From the NCBI GenBank assembly GCA_015223225.1, contig JADFCQ010000003.1, positions 372,001 through 436,000 on the forward strand: a DNA stretch of 64,000 nt, in the 5' to 3' direction. Shown here piece by piece: positions 1 to 10,665 of this stretch. The notes below the pieces were generated by a model. It made no database searches. It worked only from the letters and a program-made list of their open reading frames with translations, and had not been told where the DNA came from. How positions within the stretch are numbered: the first letter of the stretch is position 1; each line of letters opens with the position of its first letter. The position numbers and the translations under genes are program-made. The stretch comes from Acetobacteraceae bacterium H6797 (GTDB lineage: Bacteria; Pseudomonadota; Alphaproteobacteria; Acetobacterales; Acetobacteraceae).

Positions 1-1611
1 ACCCGCTGCATCCGCTTCTCCACCGAGGTGGCGGGCGTGTCGGAACTGGGCGCGGTCAATCGCGGCGAGAATGTCGAGATCACGACCTATGTCGAGAAGG
101 CCCTGACCACGGAGCTTTCCGGCAACCTGATCGACATCTGCCCCGTCGGCGCGCTCACCAGCCGGCCCTATGCCTTCGTCGCCCGGCCGTGGGAGCTGAA
201 GAAGACCGACAGCATCGACGCGCTGGACGCCACGGGCGCCAATATCCGCATCGATACCCGCGGGCCCGAGGTGCTGCGCATCCTGCCGCGCGTGAACGAC
301 GCGGTGAACGAGGAATGGATGGCCGATCGCGGCCGCTTCTCCTTCGACGGCCTGAAGCGCAAGCGCCTCGACCGCCCCTGGGTGAAGAAGGACGGCAAGC
401 TCCAGCCCGCGAGCTGGACCGAGGCCTTCGCGGTCATCGCCTCCAAGCTGAAGGGCCTCTCGCCCGACCGTATCGGCGCCGTGGCGGGTGATCTCGCCGA
501 TGCCGAATCGGTCATGGTGCTGAAGGACCTGATGGCCGCCCTCGGCAGCGCCAATATGGACTGCCGCCAGGACGGTGCGGCCATCGACGGCGCCAACCCG
601 GCCTTCTGGCGCTTCAACTCGACCATCGCCGGCATCGAACAGGCCGATGCGCTGCTGATCATCGGCAGTAATCCGCGCCAGGAAGCGCCGGTGATCAACG
701 CCCGCATCCGCAAGCGCAGCCTCATGGGCGGCTTCCCGGTCGCGGTCGTCGGCCCCATGCCGCAGGACCTGACCTACCAGGCCGAGCATCTGGGCGACGG
801 GGCGGAACTGCTGGGCGCCATCCTCAATGGCGCGCATCCCTTCGCCGAGATCCTGGCCAAGGCCGAGCGCCCGATGATCCTGCTCGGGCGTGGCGCGCTC
901 GCGCGGATGGACGGCGCCGCGATCCTGGCCGCCGCCTGGGCCCTGGCCGGCAAGGCCGGCGCGCTCACCCCGGCCTGGAACGGCTTCAACCTGCTGCATC
1001 TCTTCGGCGGCCAGGTCGGCGCGCTCGAGCTGGGCTTCCTGCCGGGCGAGGGGGGCAAGCCCCTCGCGGGCATGCTCGGCGGCGGCGTGGACGCGCTCTG
1101 GCTGCTGGGTGCGGACGGTTTCGACACCTCGCTCATCGCCCCCTCGACCTTCGTGGTGTATCAAGGCCATCACGGCGACCGCGGCGCTGCCCGGGCCGAT
1201 GTGATCCTGCCCGGTGCCGCCTATGTCGAGAAGGAAGGCACCTGGGTGAATACCGAGGGCCGCGTGCAGCGCGCCTTCCCGGCCATGTTCCCGCCCGGCG
1301 AGGCGCGGGAGGACTGGAAGATCCTGCGCGCCGCCGCCGGCCAGCTCGGCCTCTCGCTGCCCTATGACACCATCGTGGGCGTGCGGGCGCGGATGGCCGA
1401 GGTGAACCCGGCTTTCGCGCAGATCGATGCGGTGGTCCCGGCCGTCGCCGAAGGGGCGCCCTCGGGCGATGCCTCGGCGCTGGCCGCCGGCGCCTTCGTG
1501 CTGCCGATCCGCAATTACTGGCAGGCCGATGTGATCAGCCGTGCCTCTGACACCATGGCCCAGTGCGCGCGGACCTATCTCCCGCCCGCGCCGGCGCTGG
1601 CGGCGGAGTAA
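1..1611 (+). CDS. nuoG: NADH-quinone oxidoreductase subunit G (5' truncated)
   Basis: Complex I peripheral-arm subunit that relays electrons through Fe-S clusters towards quinone. The frame is open from base 1, so the start and the N-terminal 2Fe-2S part lie outside; 536 codons remain. The visible start (TRCIRF) and the CPVGAL cysteine near residue 47 are the end of the 4Fe-4S region, followed by the long molybdopterin-oxidoreductase-like domain. Its C-terminus is of the short alphaproteobacterial/mitochondrial type. It is the first gene of the nuo run visible here and ends 5 bases before nuoH. Identification rests on motif and gene order and is secure. Confidence 0.95.
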   Translation, partial: TRCIRFSTEVAGVSELGAVNRGENVEITTYVEKALTTELSGNLIDICPVGALTSRPYAFVARPWELKKTDSIDALDATGANIRIDTRGPEVLRILPRVNDAVNEEWMADRGRFSFDGLKRKRLDRPWVKKDGKLQPASWTEAFAVIASKLKGLSPDRIGAVAGDLADAESVMVLKDLMAALGSANMDCRQDGAAIDGANPAFWRFNSTIAGIEQADALLIIGSNPRQEAPVINARIRKRSLMGGFPVAVVGPMPQDLTYQAEHLGDGAELLGAILNGAHPFAEILAKAERPMILLGRGALARMDGAAILAAAWALAGKAGALTPAWNGFNLLHLFGGQVGALELGFLPGEGGKPLAGMLGGGVDALWLLGADGFDTSLIAPSTFVVYQGHHGDRGAARADVILPGAAYVEKEGTWVNTEGRVQRAFPAMFPPGEAREDWKILRAAAGQLGLSLPYDTIVGVRARMAEVNPAFAQIDAVVPAVAEGAPSGDASALAAGAFVLPIRNYWQADVISRASDTMAQCARTYLPPAPALAAE

Positions 1612-1616
1612 CCCCG

Positions 1617-2627
1617 ATGGACGCGTTCCTGGCCTCTCCCATCGGGATCCTGGCCCTCACGGTGGCGCAGACCCTGGCCCTGCTGGTGCCGGTGCTGATC
1701 TGCGTCGCCTATACGACCTGGGCCGAGCGCCGGGTCATGGGCTCGATGCAGATGCGCAAGGGGCCGAATGTCGTCGGCCCCTTCGGCCTGCTGCAGCCCT
1801 TCGCCGACGCGCTGAAGATGCTGATGAAAGAGACCATCGTGCCCACGGGCGCGAATAAGGTGCTCTTCATCATGGCCCCGATGCTCACCTTCGTGCTGGC
1901 CATGATCGCCTGGGCGGTCATCCCGGTGAATGACGGCTGGGCCATCGCCGATATCAACGTGGGCGTGCTCTATCTCTTCGCCATCAGCTCGCTGGGTGTC
2001 TACGGCATCATCATCGCGGGCTGGGCGTCGAACTCGAAATACGCCTTCCTCGGCGCGCTCCGCTCGGCGGCGCAGATGGTGTCCTACGAAGTCTCGATGG
2101 GCTTCATCATCGTCTGCGTGCTGCTTTGCGTGGGCTCGCTCAATTTGTCCGAAATCGTCCGGGCGCAGAGCACGGTGTGGTTCGCCATTCCGCTCTTCCC
2201 GATGTTCATCATGTTCTTCATCTCGACGCTCGCCGAGACCAACCGCGCCCCCTTCGACATTCCCGAAGGCGAGTCGGAACTGGTGGCGGGCTTCATGGTC
2301 GAATATTCGTCCATGACCTACGCCCTGTTCTTCCTGGGCGAATACGCGAACATGATGCTGATGTCGTCGCTGACCACCATCCTCTTCCTGGGTGGCTGGC
2401 TCCCGCCGGTCGATATCGCGCCGTTCACCTGGATCCCGGGCCCGATCTGGTTCGCGCTCAAGGTCTTCCTGCTGCTCTTCGTCTTCATCTGGGTGCGCGC
2501 CACCGTGCCCCGTTACCGCTATGACCAGCTGATGCGCCTGGGTTGGAAGGTCTTCCTGCCGCTCTCGCTGGTCTGGCTCGTGCTCACGGCCTTCGTGCTG
2601 AAGCTCGCCGGCTGGCTGCCGGTCTGA
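1617..2627 (+). CDS. nuoH: NADH-quinone oxidoreductase subunit H
   Basis: Membrane-arm subunit at the quinone-binding junction of complex I. The 336-residue product is a chain of hydrophobic helices. It carries the family motifs [15 protein letters not shown] (from residue 37) and [20 protein letters not shown] (from about residue 207), the conserved charged loop facing the quinone chamber. The start is the ATG at 1617, 5 bases after nuoG stops; an upstream in-frame ATG at 1563 lies inside nuoG and would add non-conserved residues. Length is normal for the family. Confidence 0.97.
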   Translation: MDAFLASPIGILALTVAQTLALLVPVLICVAYTTWAERRVMGSMQMRKGPNVVGPFGLLQPFADALKMLMKETIVPTGANKVLFIMAPMLTFVLAMIAWAVIPVNDGWAIADINVGVLYLFAISSLGVYGIIIAGWASNSKYAFLGALRSAAQMVSYEVSMGFIIVCVLLCVGSLNLSEIVRAQSTVWFAIPLFPMFIMFFISTLAETNRAPFDIPEGESELVAGFMVEYSSMTYALFFLGEYANMMLMSSLTTILFLGGWLPPVDIAPFTWIPGPIWFALKVFLLLFVFIWVRATVPRYRYDQLMRLGWKVFLPLSLVWLVLTAFVLKLAGWLPV

Positions 2628-2646
2628 CGCGCAAGGGGAAGGACAT

Positions 2647-3135
2647 ATGCTCACTCTCGACCGTTTCGCGCGCAGCTTCATCCTGTCGGAACTCGTGTCC
2701 GGCATGGCGCTCACGCTCCAGCACTTCTTCCGGCCCAAGGCGACGATCGACTATCCGCACGAGAAGTCGCCCATTTCGCCGCGCTTCAAGGGCGAGCACG
2801 CGCTGCGCCGCTATCCCAATGGGGAAGAGCGCTGCATCGCCTGCAAGCTCTGCGAGGCCGTCTGCCCCGCCCAGGCCATCACCATCGAGGCCGAGCCCCG
2901 TGCCGACGGCTCCCGCCGCACGATCCGCTATGACATCGACATGGTGAAATGCATCTATTGCGGCCTCTGCGAAGAGGCCTGCCCGGTGGATGCGATCGTC
3001 GAGGGGCCGAACCTCGAATTCGCGACCGAGACCCGCGAGGAACTCTACTACAACAAGGAGAAGCTGCTCGCGAACGGTGACCGCTGGGAAGCCGAGATCA
3101 GCAAGCGGCTCGAACTCGATGCGCCCTATCGTTGA
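2647..3135 (+). CDS. nuoI: NADH-quinone oxidoreductase subunit I
   Basis: Small ferredoxin-like subunit linking the peripheral arm to the membrane arm of complex I. The 162-residue protein holds two complete 4Fe-4S motifs, CxxCxxCxxxCP: Cys63/66/69/73 and Cys102/105/108/112. An AAGGGGAAGGA ribosome-binding stretch lies just before the ATG at 2647. It follows nuoH by 19 bases. Length and motif spacing are those of the alphaproteobacterial/mitochondrial TYKY subunit. Confidence 0.97.
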   Translation: MLTLDRFARSFILSELVSGMALTLQHFFRPKATIDYPHEKSPISPRFKGEHALRRYPNGEERCIACKLCEAVCPAQAITIEAEPRADGSRRTIRYDIDMVKCIYCGLCEEACPVDAIVEGPNLEFATETREELYYNKEKLLANGDRWEAEISKRLELDAPYR

Positions 3136-3189
3136 GCGAGGCCTGATAATGGTTTCCATGCCCATGAACCGGCGGAAGGGGCGCGCAGC

Positions 3190-3867
3190 ATGATCACCGC
3201 GATCGCCTTCTACGCTTTCGCCGCCGTGCTCATCGCCTCCTCGGTGATGGTCGTCAGCGGGCGCAACCCGGTCCATTCCGTCCTCTTCCTGATCCTGGCC
3301 TTCTTCAACGCGGCGGCGCTCTTCCTGATCGCCGGGGCCGAGTTCCTGGCGATGATCCTGGTCATCGTCTATGTCGGCGCGGTCGCGGTGCTGTTCCTCT
3401 TCGTCGTGATGATGCTCGACATCGACTTCGCGCAGATGAGGGAAGGCTTCCAGCGCTATGCCCCGGTGGGGGCGGCCATCGGCGCCGTGCTCTTCGCCGA
3501 GCTGCTGATGATCCTGGGCGCCTGGCAGGCCGGGCCGCAGGTCGATGCGCTGCGGCTGAACCCGATCCCGACCGATGTATCGAACACGGTGGCCATCGGC
3601 CGCCTGCTCTATACCGAGAACATCCTGCTCTTCCAGATCGCCTCGCTGATCCTGCTCGTGGCCATGATGGGCGCGATCGTGCTCACGCTGCGCTCCCGCC
3701 CGGGCACGAAGCGACAGAATATTGAACGCCAGCTGGCCCGGAGCGGGTCGGTTTCGCTGCGCAACATTCCCATCGGCGCTGGTATCAAGCAGATCGGCAT
3801 CGAGCGCCCCATCGAGGAAGAAGCGCCGAAGCCCAAGGAACTGAGCCACCAGGGGGAGGGGCACTGA
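3190..3867 (+). CDS. nuoJ: NADH-quinone oxidoreductase subunit J
   Basis: Membrane-arm subunit of complex I. The 225-residue product has about five hydrophobic segments, with the conserved [17 protein letters not shown] and [18 protein letters not shown] stretches (helix with the pi-bulge), then a hydrophilic tail of about 45 residues. The start ATG at 3190 follows GGAAGGGG. A 54-base gap separates it from nuoI. Its TGA overlaps the nuoK start by one base, indicating translational coupling. Confidence 0.95.
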   Translation: MITAIAFYAFAAVLIASSVMVVSGRNPVHSVLFLILAFFNAAALFLIAGAEFLAMILVIVYVGAVAVLFLFVVMMLDIDFAQMREGFQRYAPVGAAIGAVLFAELLMILGAWQAGPQVDALRLNPIPTDVSNTVAIGRLLYTENILLFQIASLILLVAMMGAIVLTLRSRPGTKRQNIERQLARSGSVSLRNIPIGAGIKQIGIERPIEEEAPKPKELSHQGEGH

Positions 3868-4178
3868 TGATGACCATCGGCCTCGGCCATTATCTCACCG
3901 TCGGCGCGATCCTTTTCGTGCTGGGCGTCTTCGGCATCTTCCTGAACCGGAAGAACGTGATCGTCATCCTGATGTCGGTCGAGCTGATCCTCCTCGCGGT
4001 GAACCTGAATTTCGTCGCCTTCTCGTCCTTCCTGCAGGACCTGACGGGCCAGATCTTCGCCATGATGGTGCTTACCGTCGCGGCGGCCGAGGCGGCCATC
4101 GGCCTCGCAATTCTGGTGATCTATTTCCGCAACCGTGGCAGCATCGAGGTCGAGGACATCTCGACCCTGAGGGGATAA
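3867..4178 (+). CDS. nuoK: NADH-quinone oxidoreductase subunit K
   Basis: Small three-helix membrane subunit of complex I, related to MrpC. The 103-residue product shows the acidic residue in the helix [16 protein letters not shown] and a second one in [13 protein letters not shown], both conserved and needed for proton transfer in the family. Two ATG codons (3867 and 3870) overlap or directly follow the nuoJ stop; I use the first. nuoL starts 3 bases after the stop. Confidence 0.95.
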   Translation: MMTIGLGHYLTVGAILFVLGVFGIFLNRKNVIVILMSVELILLAVNLNFVAFSSFLQDLTGQIFAMMVLTVAAAEAAIGLAILVIYFRNRGSIEVEDISTLRG

Positions 4179-4181
4179 GCC

Positions 4182-6098
4182 ATGCTCATTGGCGCCGTTT
4201 TCCTCCCTCTGCTCGGTTGTCTGATCGCCGGTCTCTTCGGCCGGCTGATCGGCGACCGGCTGTCCATGTTGGCCACCGTCGCCTGCATGATGCTCGCCGC
4301 GGTCTGCGGCATCGCCTCCTTCGTGGCGGTGGGCTTCGAGCACCAGGCCGTGACCGTGCCGATCTTCACCTGGATCGACGTGGGCGGGCTCCAGGTTTCC
4401 TGGTCGCTCCGCTACGACACGCTGGCCGCCGTCATGGTGGGCATGGTCACCCTCGCCTCGGCGATGATCCATCTCTACTCCATGGGCTATATGTCCCACG
4501 ACGCGACCATCCCGCGTTTCTTCTCCTACCTGTCGCTCTTCACCTTCATGATGCTCATGCTGGTGACCTCCGATAACCTGCTCCAGCTCTTCTTCGGCTG
4601 GGAGGGCATCGGCCTCGCGAGCTATCTGCTCATCGGCTACTGGTACGAGAAGGAGAGCGCGAACCGCGCGGCGCTGAAGGCCTTCATCGTCAACCGCGTC
4701 GGCGACTTCTTCTTCATGCTCGGCGTGGCCCTGACCTTCTGGACCTTCGGGACGGTCGAGTTCGACGGCATCTTCTCGGGCGTGGCCCAGGCCGCGCAGG
4801 TCACCTTCATGGGCATGCCCGCGCTCGAGGTCATCGGCGTGCTGCTCTTCCTCGGCGCCTGTGGCAAGTCGGCCCAGCTCGGCTTCCACACCTGGCTGCC
4901 GGACGCCATGGAAGGCCCCACGCCGGTTTCCGCGCTGATCCATGCGGCCACGCTGGTCACGGCGGGCGTCTTCCTGATGGCGCGCATGTCGCCGGTGCTG
5001 GAATACGCGCCGGTCGCGCTGGCCATCGTCGCCATCGTCGGCGCCTCGACCGCGCTTTTCGCCGCGACCATCGGCTGCGTGCAAAACGACATCAAGCGCG
5101 TCATCGCCTATTCGACCTGCTCGCAGCTCGGCTACATGTTCATGGCGATCGGCGTGGGCGCGTATCAGGTGGCGATCTTCCACCTCTTCACCCATGCCTT
5201 CTTCAAGGCGCTGCTCTTCCTGTCGGCCGGCTCGGTGATCCACGCCATGTCCGACGAGCAGGACATCCGCAAGATGGGCGGGATCTGGAAGAAGATCCCC
5301 TTCACCTACGCCATGTTCTGGATCGGCTCCCTGGCGCTGGCCGGCATGCCTTTCTTCGCCGGCTACTACTCCAAGGATGCCGTGTTGGAGGCCGCCTTCG
5401 CCGCCCATTCGGGCCCGGGCACCTATGCCTTCGTCATGGGCGTGATCGCGGCCTTCCTGACCGCCTTCTACTCCTGGCGCCTGATCATCCTGACCTTCCA
5501 CGGCAAGCCGCGCGCCGACCATCACGTGATGGAGCATGTGCACGAGAGCCCGGCGGTCATGACCGTGCCGTTGGCCGTTCTCGGCCTGGGCGCGGTCCTG
5601 ACCGGCGCGGTCTTCGCGCCCTATTTCATCGGCCATGGCTGGGAAGCCTTCTGGAACGGCTCCATCGTCAATTCGGCCGAGAACCACGTGATGCACGCCA
5701 TGCACGAGGTTCCGGGCTGGGTGCCGGTACTGCCAACCATCGTCGGCCTGCTCGGCATCGGCCTGGCCTATGTGATGTACATGGTCTCCCCGGGCCTGCC
5801 GGCGAAGCTCGCCGGCACCTTCCGGGCCGTGTACCTCTTCCTGCTGAACAAGTGGTATTTCGACGAGCTCTATGACGCGATCTTCGTCCGCCCCGCCCGC
5901 CGCCTCGCCATGGCGCTGTGGCAGGTGGGCGACGTGAAGATCATCGACGGCCTGCCCAACGGGGCGGCCGCCATCACGGTGGAAGCCGCGCGCGGGGCTG
6001 CGAAGCTCCAGACCGGCCGCATGGCCAGCTACGCCTTCACCATGATCATCGGCCTCGTGATTTTCGTCAGCCTCTTCATTCTTGGAGTTGCCCGATGA
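4182..6098 (+). CDS. nuoL: NADH-quinone oxidoreductase subunit L
   Basis: Largest antiporter-like proton-pumping subunit of complex I, with the lateral helix at its C-terminus. The 638-residue product shows the conserved FFGWEGIGLASYLLIG (key Glu), GKSAQLGFHTWLPDAMEGPT (key Lys and His) and HAATLVTAGVFL segments. It overlaps nuoM by four bases (ATGA). Family length is about 600-680, so the protein is complete. Confidence 0.97.
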   Translation: MLIGAVFLPLLGCLIAGLFGRLIGDRLSMLATVACMMLAAVCGIASFVAVGFEHQAVTVPIFTWIDVGGLQVSWSLRYDTLAAVMVGMVTLASAMIHLYSMGYMSHDATIPRFFSYLSLFTFMMLMLVTSDNLLQLFFGWEGIGLASYLLIGYWYEKESANRAALKAFIVNRVGDFFFMLGVALTFWTFGTVEFDGIFSGVAQAAQVTFMGMPALEVIGVLLFLGACGKSAQLGFHTWLPDAMEGPTPVSALIHAATLVTAGVFLMARMSPVLEYAPVALAIVAIVGASTALFAATIGCVQNDIKRVIAYSTCSQLGYMFMAIGVGAYQVAIFHLFTHAFFKALLFLSAGSVIHAMSDEQDIRKMGGIWKKIPFTYAMFWIGSLALAGMPFFAGYYSKDAVLEAAFAAHSGPGTYAFVMGVIAAFLTAFYSWRLIILTFHGKPRADHHVMEHVHESPAVMTVPLAVLGLGAVLTGAVFAPYFIGHGWEAFWNGSIVNSAENHVMHAMHEVPGWVPVLPTIVGLLGIGLAYVMYMVSPGLPAKLAGTFRAVYLFLLNKWYFDELYDAIFVRPARRLAMALWQVGDVKIIDGLPNGAAAITVEAARGAAKLQTGRMASYAFTMIIGLVIFVSLFILGVAR

Positions 6099-7609
6099 AT
6101 GCCGCCGGCTTCCCGCTTCTGTCGTTGCTGACATTTCTGCCGCTGGCGGGGGCCGTCGTTATTCTCTTCATTCGTGGCGACGAGAAGACCGTCGCCACGA
6201 ATGCCCGCTGGGCCGCCCTCTGGACGAGCCTGATCACTTTCGGCCTCTCGGTCATCCTCTGGTTCCGCTTCGACAAGGGAACCGCCGAATTCCAGTTCGT
6301 GGAGCAATTCGCCTGGGTGCCCGATCTGGGCATCGGCTACCACATGGGCGTGGACGGCATCTCGGTGCTGTTCATCCTGCTTTCCACGCTGCTCACCCCC
6401 GTCTGCATCATCTCGGCCTGGGATGCGGTGCAGATCCGCGTGCGGGAATACATGGTCGCCTTCCTGGTCCTCGAGACCATGATGGTCGGCATGTTCTGCG
6501 CGCTGGACATGATGATCTTCTACATTTTCTTCGAAGGCGTGCTGATCCCGATGTTCCTCATCATCGGGGTCTGGGGCGGGCCGCGCCGCGTCTATGCGGC
6601 CTATAAGCTCTTCCTCTACACGCTGCTCGGCTCGGTGCTGATGCTGCTGGCCGTCCTCGCCATCTGGACGAGCGCCGGCACGACCGACATCCCGATGCTT
6701 TTCGAGCATCATATCCCGGAATCGCTGCAGCTCTGGTTCTTCCTGGCCTTCTTCGCCTCCTTCGCGGTGAAGGTGCCGATGTGGCCGGTCCATACCTGGC
6801 TGCCGGATGCGCATGTGGAGGCCCCGACCGCGGGCTCCGTCATCCTGGCAGGCGTGCTGCTGAAGATGGGGGCCTATGGCTTCCTGCGCTTCTCCATTCC
6901 GCTGCTGCCCCAGGCCTCGGTCGATTTCGCGCCCTTCGTCTTCGCGCTCTCAGTGGTCGCGGTGGTCTATACCTCGCTGGTCGCCTTCGCCCAGCGGGAC
7001 ATGAAGAAGCTGATCGCCTATTCTTCGGTCGCCCATATGGGCATCGTCACGATCGGCGTCTTCACCTTCAACCACCAGGGCATCTCGGGCGCGATCTTCC
7101 AGATGCTCTCGCATGGCGTGGTCTCGGGCGCGCTCTTCCTCTGCGTCGGCGTGCTCTATGACCGCGTGCACAGCCGCGAGATCGACCGCTACGGCGGCGT
7201 CGCGAAGATCATGCCGGGCTATGCGGTGATCTTCATGCTCTTCACCATGTCCTCCATCGCCCTGCCGGGCACGGCGGGCTTCCCGGGCGAGTTCATGGTC
7301 ATCATGGGCGCCTGGAAGGCCAATCCGCTGGTCGCGGTGGGCGCCGCCACGGGCATGGTGCTGGGCGCCGTCTATATGCTCTTCCTCTACCGCCGCGTGA
7401 TCTTCAGCCGCATCACGCGGCAGGATTTGCGGGCGCTGCTCGATCTTTCCCCGCGCGAATACGCGCTCTTCGCCCCGCTCGTCCTGCTCACGCTCTGGAT
7501 GGGCATCTATCCTTCCTCCTTCCTTTCCTTCATGGACGCCTCGGTGGTGGCCCTGGTGGAGCGGCATGAAGCCGCTCTCGCCCTGCCGCGCCTGGCCGCC
7601 GGGATGTGA
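6095..7609 (+). CDS. nuoM: NADH-quinone oxidoreductase subunit M
   Basis: Second antiporter-like membrane subunit of complex I. The product is 504 residues from the ATG at 6095, which overlaps the nuoL stop and has GGAG a few bases upstream. The frame is open further upstream, but that part is nuoL read out of frame. Conserved elements include FFEGVLIPMFLIIGVWGG and VKVPMWPVHTWLPDAHVEAP, with the transport Lys and His, and the Glu/Lys pair of the proton channel. Confidence 0.96.
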   Translation: MNAAGFPLLSLLTFLPLAGAVVILFIRGDEKTVATNARWAALWTSLITFGLSVILWFRFDKGTAEFQFVEQFAWVPDLGIGYHMGVDGISVLFILLSTLLTPVCIISAWDAVQIRVREYMVAFLVLETMMVGMFCALDMMIFYIFFEGVLIPMFLIIGVWGGPRRVYAAYKLFLYTLLGSVLMLLAVLAIWTSAGTTDIPMLFEHHIPESLQLWFFLAFFASFAVKVPMWPVHTWLPDAHVEAPTAGSVILAGVLLKMGAYGFLRFSIPLLPQASVDFAPFVFALSVVAVVYTSLVAFAQRDMKKLIAYSSVAHMGIVTIGVFTFNHQGISGAIFQMLSHGVVSGALFLCVGVLYDRVHSREIDRYGGVAKIMPGYAVIFMLFTMSSIALPGTAGFPGEFMVIMGAWKANPLVAVGAATGMVLGAVYMLFLYRRVIFSRITRQDLRALLDLSPREYALFAPLVLLTLWMGIYPSSFLSFMDASVVALVERHEAALALPRLAAGM

Positions 7610-9039
7610 CGCACTTGATGAACTGGACTCTCGTTCTTCCGGAACTCGCCCTCGCGCTTTGCGGGCTGATCCTGGTGGTCGCCGGCGTCGTGCCGAAGCG
7701 CGACACGACCTTCGGAGTCGCCATGGGCACGCTGGGCGGGCTTCTCCTCGCGGCCGTGCTGGTGATCGGCCAGCCCGAGGGCGTCGCCTTCCATGGCCAG
7801 TATGTGGCCGATGCCTTCTCGGGCTTCGCCAAGCTGCTGATCATCGCCGGCGCGGCCTTCGGCCTGCTGATGTCCCTCGACTGGAACGTGAAGGAGGGCC
7901 TGGCCCGCTTCGAGTTCCCGCTGCTGATCCTCTTCAGCACGGTCGGCATGATGCTCATGGTCTCGGCCAATGATCTCATGACGCTCTATATGGGCCTCGA
8001 ACTGCTCTCGCTCTCGCTCTACGTGATCGCGGCCTTCAACCGCGACAGCGAGCGCTCGGTCGAAGCCGGCCTTAAGTATTTCGTGCTCGGCGCGCTGGCC
8101 TCCGGCCTGCTGCTCTACGGCTCCTCGCTGGTCTATGGCTTCGCCGGTTCCACGAGCTTCGACCGCATCGCCGATGCCATCACGGGCGCCGAGGGCGCGC
8201 CGATCGGCATCGTGATCGGCCTGGTCTTCGTGCTGGCGGGCCTGGCCTTCAAGGTCTCGGCCGTGCCCTTCCACATGTGGACGCCCGACGTCTACGAAGG
8301 CGCGCCGACCCCGGTGACGGCCTTCTTCGCCTCGGCCCCGAAGGTCGCCGCCGTCGCCCTGCTGGGCCGGGTGCTCTACGGCCCCTTCGCGGAACTGGTG
8401 GCGCAGTGGCAGCAGGTGCTCATCCTGGCCTCGCTGGCCTCGATGATCCTGGGTTCGCTTGCCGCCATCGGCCAGCGCAACATCAAGCGCCTGATGGCCT
8501 ATTCCTCGATCGGCCATATCGGCTACGCACTGATGGGCCTCGCCTCCGGCTCCGAGAGCGGGCTGCGCGGCACGCTGATCTACATGGCCATCTACCTGTT
8601 CATGAATATCGGCGCCTTCGCCGTGCTCATCGCCATGCGCCGCAACGGCCGGGCGGTCGAGGGCGTGGAGGATGTCGCGGGCCTGGGCAAGACCGACCCG
8701 GCCATGGCCCTGGCCATGACGATCTTCATGTTCTCCATGGCCGGCATTCCGCCGCTTTCGGGCTTCTTCGGGAAGTTCTTCGTCATCAAGGCGGCGATGG
8801 AGAGCGGCTTCCTGCTGCTGGCCATCGTGGGCGTGCTGGCCTCGGTGGTCTCGGCCTATTACTACCTGCGCATCATCAAGGTGATGTATTTCGACCCGGC
8901 GACGGGCGCGCTCGACCCGCGCCCGGTGAGCCTCTCGGTGGTGCTGGCCGGCACGGGCCTCTTCACCGCGGCCTTCTTCCTCTTCCCGGCGCCGATGCTG
9001 GCCGCGGCCCAGGCCGCCGTCTCGGCCCTGATGGGGTGA
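7606..9039 (+). CDS. nuoN: NADH-quinone oxidoreductase subunit N
   Basis: Third antiporter-like subunit of complex I. It carries the MGLELLSLSLYVIAAFNRD and FKVSAVPFHMWTPDVYEGAP segments. A GTG at 7606 overlaps the nuoM stop (GTGA) and gives 477 residues; an ATG at 7618 would give 473. The choice does not affect the membrane core. It is the last nuo gene; birA begins in its stop region. Confidence 0.96.
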   Translation: MTHLMNWTLVLPELALALCGLILVVAGVVPKRDTTFGVAMGTLGGLLLAAVLVIGQPEGVAFHGQYVADAFSGFAKLLIIAGAAFGLLMSLDWNVKEGLARFEFPLLILFSTVGMMLMVSANDLMTLYMGLELLSLSLYVIAAFNRDSERSVEAGLKYFVLGALASGLLLYGSSLVYGFAGSTSFDRIADAITGAEGAPIGIVIGLVFVLAGLAFKVSAVPFHMWTPDVYEGAPTPVTAFFASAPKVAAVALLGRVLYGPFAELVAQWQQVLILASLASMILGSLAAIGQRNIKRLMAYSSIGHIGYALMGLASGSESGLRGTLIYMAIYLFMNIGAFAVLIAMRRNGRAVEGVEDVAGLGKTDPAMALAMTIFMFSMAGIPPLSGFFGKFFVIKAAMESGFLLLAIVGVLASVVSAYYYLRIIKVMYFDPATGALDPRPVSLSVVLAGTGLFTAAFFLFPAPMLAAAQAAVSALMG

Positions 9040-9818
9040 GCATCATCGCCGCTTCGGATGTTGCCGGACTGATGATGGAGGTGCCAGCCGCTCCCGGCTG
9101 GCGCCTTCTTTCGTTCGAGACCCTGCCCAGCACGGCCGATCTCCTGCGCGAGAAGGCCGAGGCGGGGGAGCCGGAGCGGCTGGCGATCCGCGCGGGGCAG
9201 CAGGTGGCGGGCAGGGGCCAGCTCGGCCGGCCCTGGCGCTCGCCCATCGGCAATCTCTACCAGTCGATGCTGATCCGCCCCGGCGAGCCGATGCGCTATC
9301 TGCAGGAATGGGCACTGCTGGCCGCCGTCGCGGTCGCGTCCGCGCTGGAGCCCTATCTGCCCGATCCGTCGCGGCTGAAGCTCAAATGGCCCAATGACGT
9401 GCTGGTCGATGGCGCGAAGCTGGTCGGCATCCTGACCGAGGCGGCGGCGACGCCCGAGGGTGAGATCGCCTGGATCGGCTTCGGCATCGGCATCAACCTC
9501 GCCATCGCGCCGGACCTGCCCGACAGGGCCACGACGAGCATCCTCCGCGAGTCGGGCAGGGCACCCATGCCGGCGGAGGTATCCCCCTTGCTGCTCACGG
9601 CCATTGACCATTGGCGCGCGCGGCGTCAATCCGAAGGCTTTGATGCGGTGCGAAACGCCTGGCTCCAACGAGGGCCGGAACGGGGCGCATGGCTCACGCT
9701 GCGGCAGCCGGGTGGCCTTGTCCAGGGCCGTTTCGCCGGGCTGGCCGCGGATGGGCGGCTGCTGCTCGAGACGGAAGGGGGCCAAAGGGCCTTCATCACC
9801 GGCGAAGTGGCGGCATGA
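9036..9818 (+). CDS. birA: Biotin--[acetyl-CoA-carboxylase] ligase
   Basis: Attaches biotin to the biotin-carrier protein of acetyl-CoA carboxylase and related enzymes, in the cytosol. About 260 residues. The catalytic core shows GRGQLGRPWRSPIGNLYQS (biotinyl-AMP site, GRGxxGR) and LKLKWPNDVLVDGAKLVGIL (KWPNDV). There is no N-terminal helix-turn-helix domain, so this is a ligase-only BirA and not a biotin repressor. I use the GTG at 9036 that overlaps the nuoN stop; an ATG at 9072 (248 residues) is a fair alternative. The position between nuoN and coaX is conserved in this lineage. Confidence 0.92.
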   Translation: MSIIAASDVAGLMMEVPAAPGWRLLSFETLPSTADLLREKAEAGEPERLAIRAGQQVAGRGQLGRPWRSPIGNLYQSMLIRPGEPMRYLQEWALLAAVAVASALEPYLPDPSRLKLKWPNDVLVDGAKLVGILTEAAATPEGEIAWIGFGIGINLAIAPDLPDRATTSILRESGRAPMPAEVSPLLLTAIDHWRARRQSEGFDAVRNAWLQRGPERGAWLTLRQPGGLVQGRFAGLAADGRLLLETEGGQRAFITGEVAA

Positions 9819-9849
9819 TGTCACTCCTGGGGAAACGCGGTAACAAACC

Positions 9850-10665
9850 ATGCTGATGGCGATCGACGCGGGGAACACCAATGTGGTCTTCGCGGTACAT
9901 GACGGAAACGAATGGCTCGGCCGCTGGCGCATCGCCACGCGGCCTGATCGCACGAGCGACGAATATGCCGTCTGGCTGCTGACCCTGCTCCAGCACAGCG
10001 GCATCCGCCCCGAGGCCATCCAGTCCTGCGTGATCGGCACGGTGGTGCCGGCGGCGCTCTATAATCTCCGCCGCCTCTGCCGCGACTATTTCAGCGCCGA
10101 GCCCCTGATCGCCCGCGCGCCGCTCAACTGGGGCTTCCCGATCCGCGTGGATCAGCCCGGCGAGGTTGGCGCCGACAGGTTGTTGAATTCTCTTGCCTCG
10201 CATCACCATTATAAAGGGCCCCTGGTGGTGATCGATTTCGGCACCGCGACCACCTTCGACGTGGTGGATCATGACGGGGCTTATCTCGGTGGCGTCATCG
10301 CACCTGGCATCAATCTCTCGATCGAGGCGCTGCACCGCGCCGCAGCCCGCCTGCCGCGCATCGGTATCGGGCGCCCGCAATCGGTCATCGGCCGCTCGAC
10401 CGTGCCGGCCATGCAATCGGGCATTTTCTGGGGCTATGTCGGCTTGGTGGAGGGCATCGTCAGCCGCATCAAGGCCGAATACGGAGCGCCCCTCAAGGTG
10501 ATCGCAACCGGTGGCCTCGCCCCGCTTTTCGCGGAAGGAACCCTGGTGATCGAAACGATCGACCCGGACCTGACGCTCGACGGACTGCGCCTGTTGGCGG
10601 CGCGAAACCCAACCCCCATCTTTCAACGAACAACACGCGACAACCTGAAGATAGAACACGAATGA
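9850..10665 (+). CDS. coaX: Type III pantothenate kinase
   Basis: Catalyses the first committed step of coenzyme A synthesis, phosphorylating pantothenate. The 271-residue product has the type III (ASKHA-fold) signature: N-terminal [14 protein letters not shown] phosphate loop, [25 protein letters not shown] and the GGVIAPG segment. Type III enzymes are not inhibited by CoA and need a monovalent cation; that is family knowledge. It overlaps rnj by four bases (ATGA), so the two are probably co-transcribed. Confidence 0.95.
   Translation: MLMAIDAGNTNVVFAVHDGNEWLGRWRIATRPDRTSDEYAVWLLTLLQHSGIRPEAIQSCVIGTVVPAALYNLRRLCRDYFSAEPLIARAPLNWGFPIRVDQPGEVGADRLLNSLASHHHYKGPLVVIDFGTATTFDVVDHDGAYLGGVIAPGINLSIEALHRAAARLPRIGIGRPQSVIGRSTVPAMQSGIFWGYVGLVEGIVSRIKAEYGAPLKVIATGGLAPLFAEGTLVIETIDPDLTLDGLRLLAARNPTPIFQRTTRDNLKIEHE

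Noticed and set aside
3609..6134. Very long minus-strand open frame opposite nuoJ-nuoL
   Set aside because: It is the shadow of the biased codon use of nuoJ-nuoL. Its product is Asp/Glu/His/Arg-rich low complexity without any family feature.
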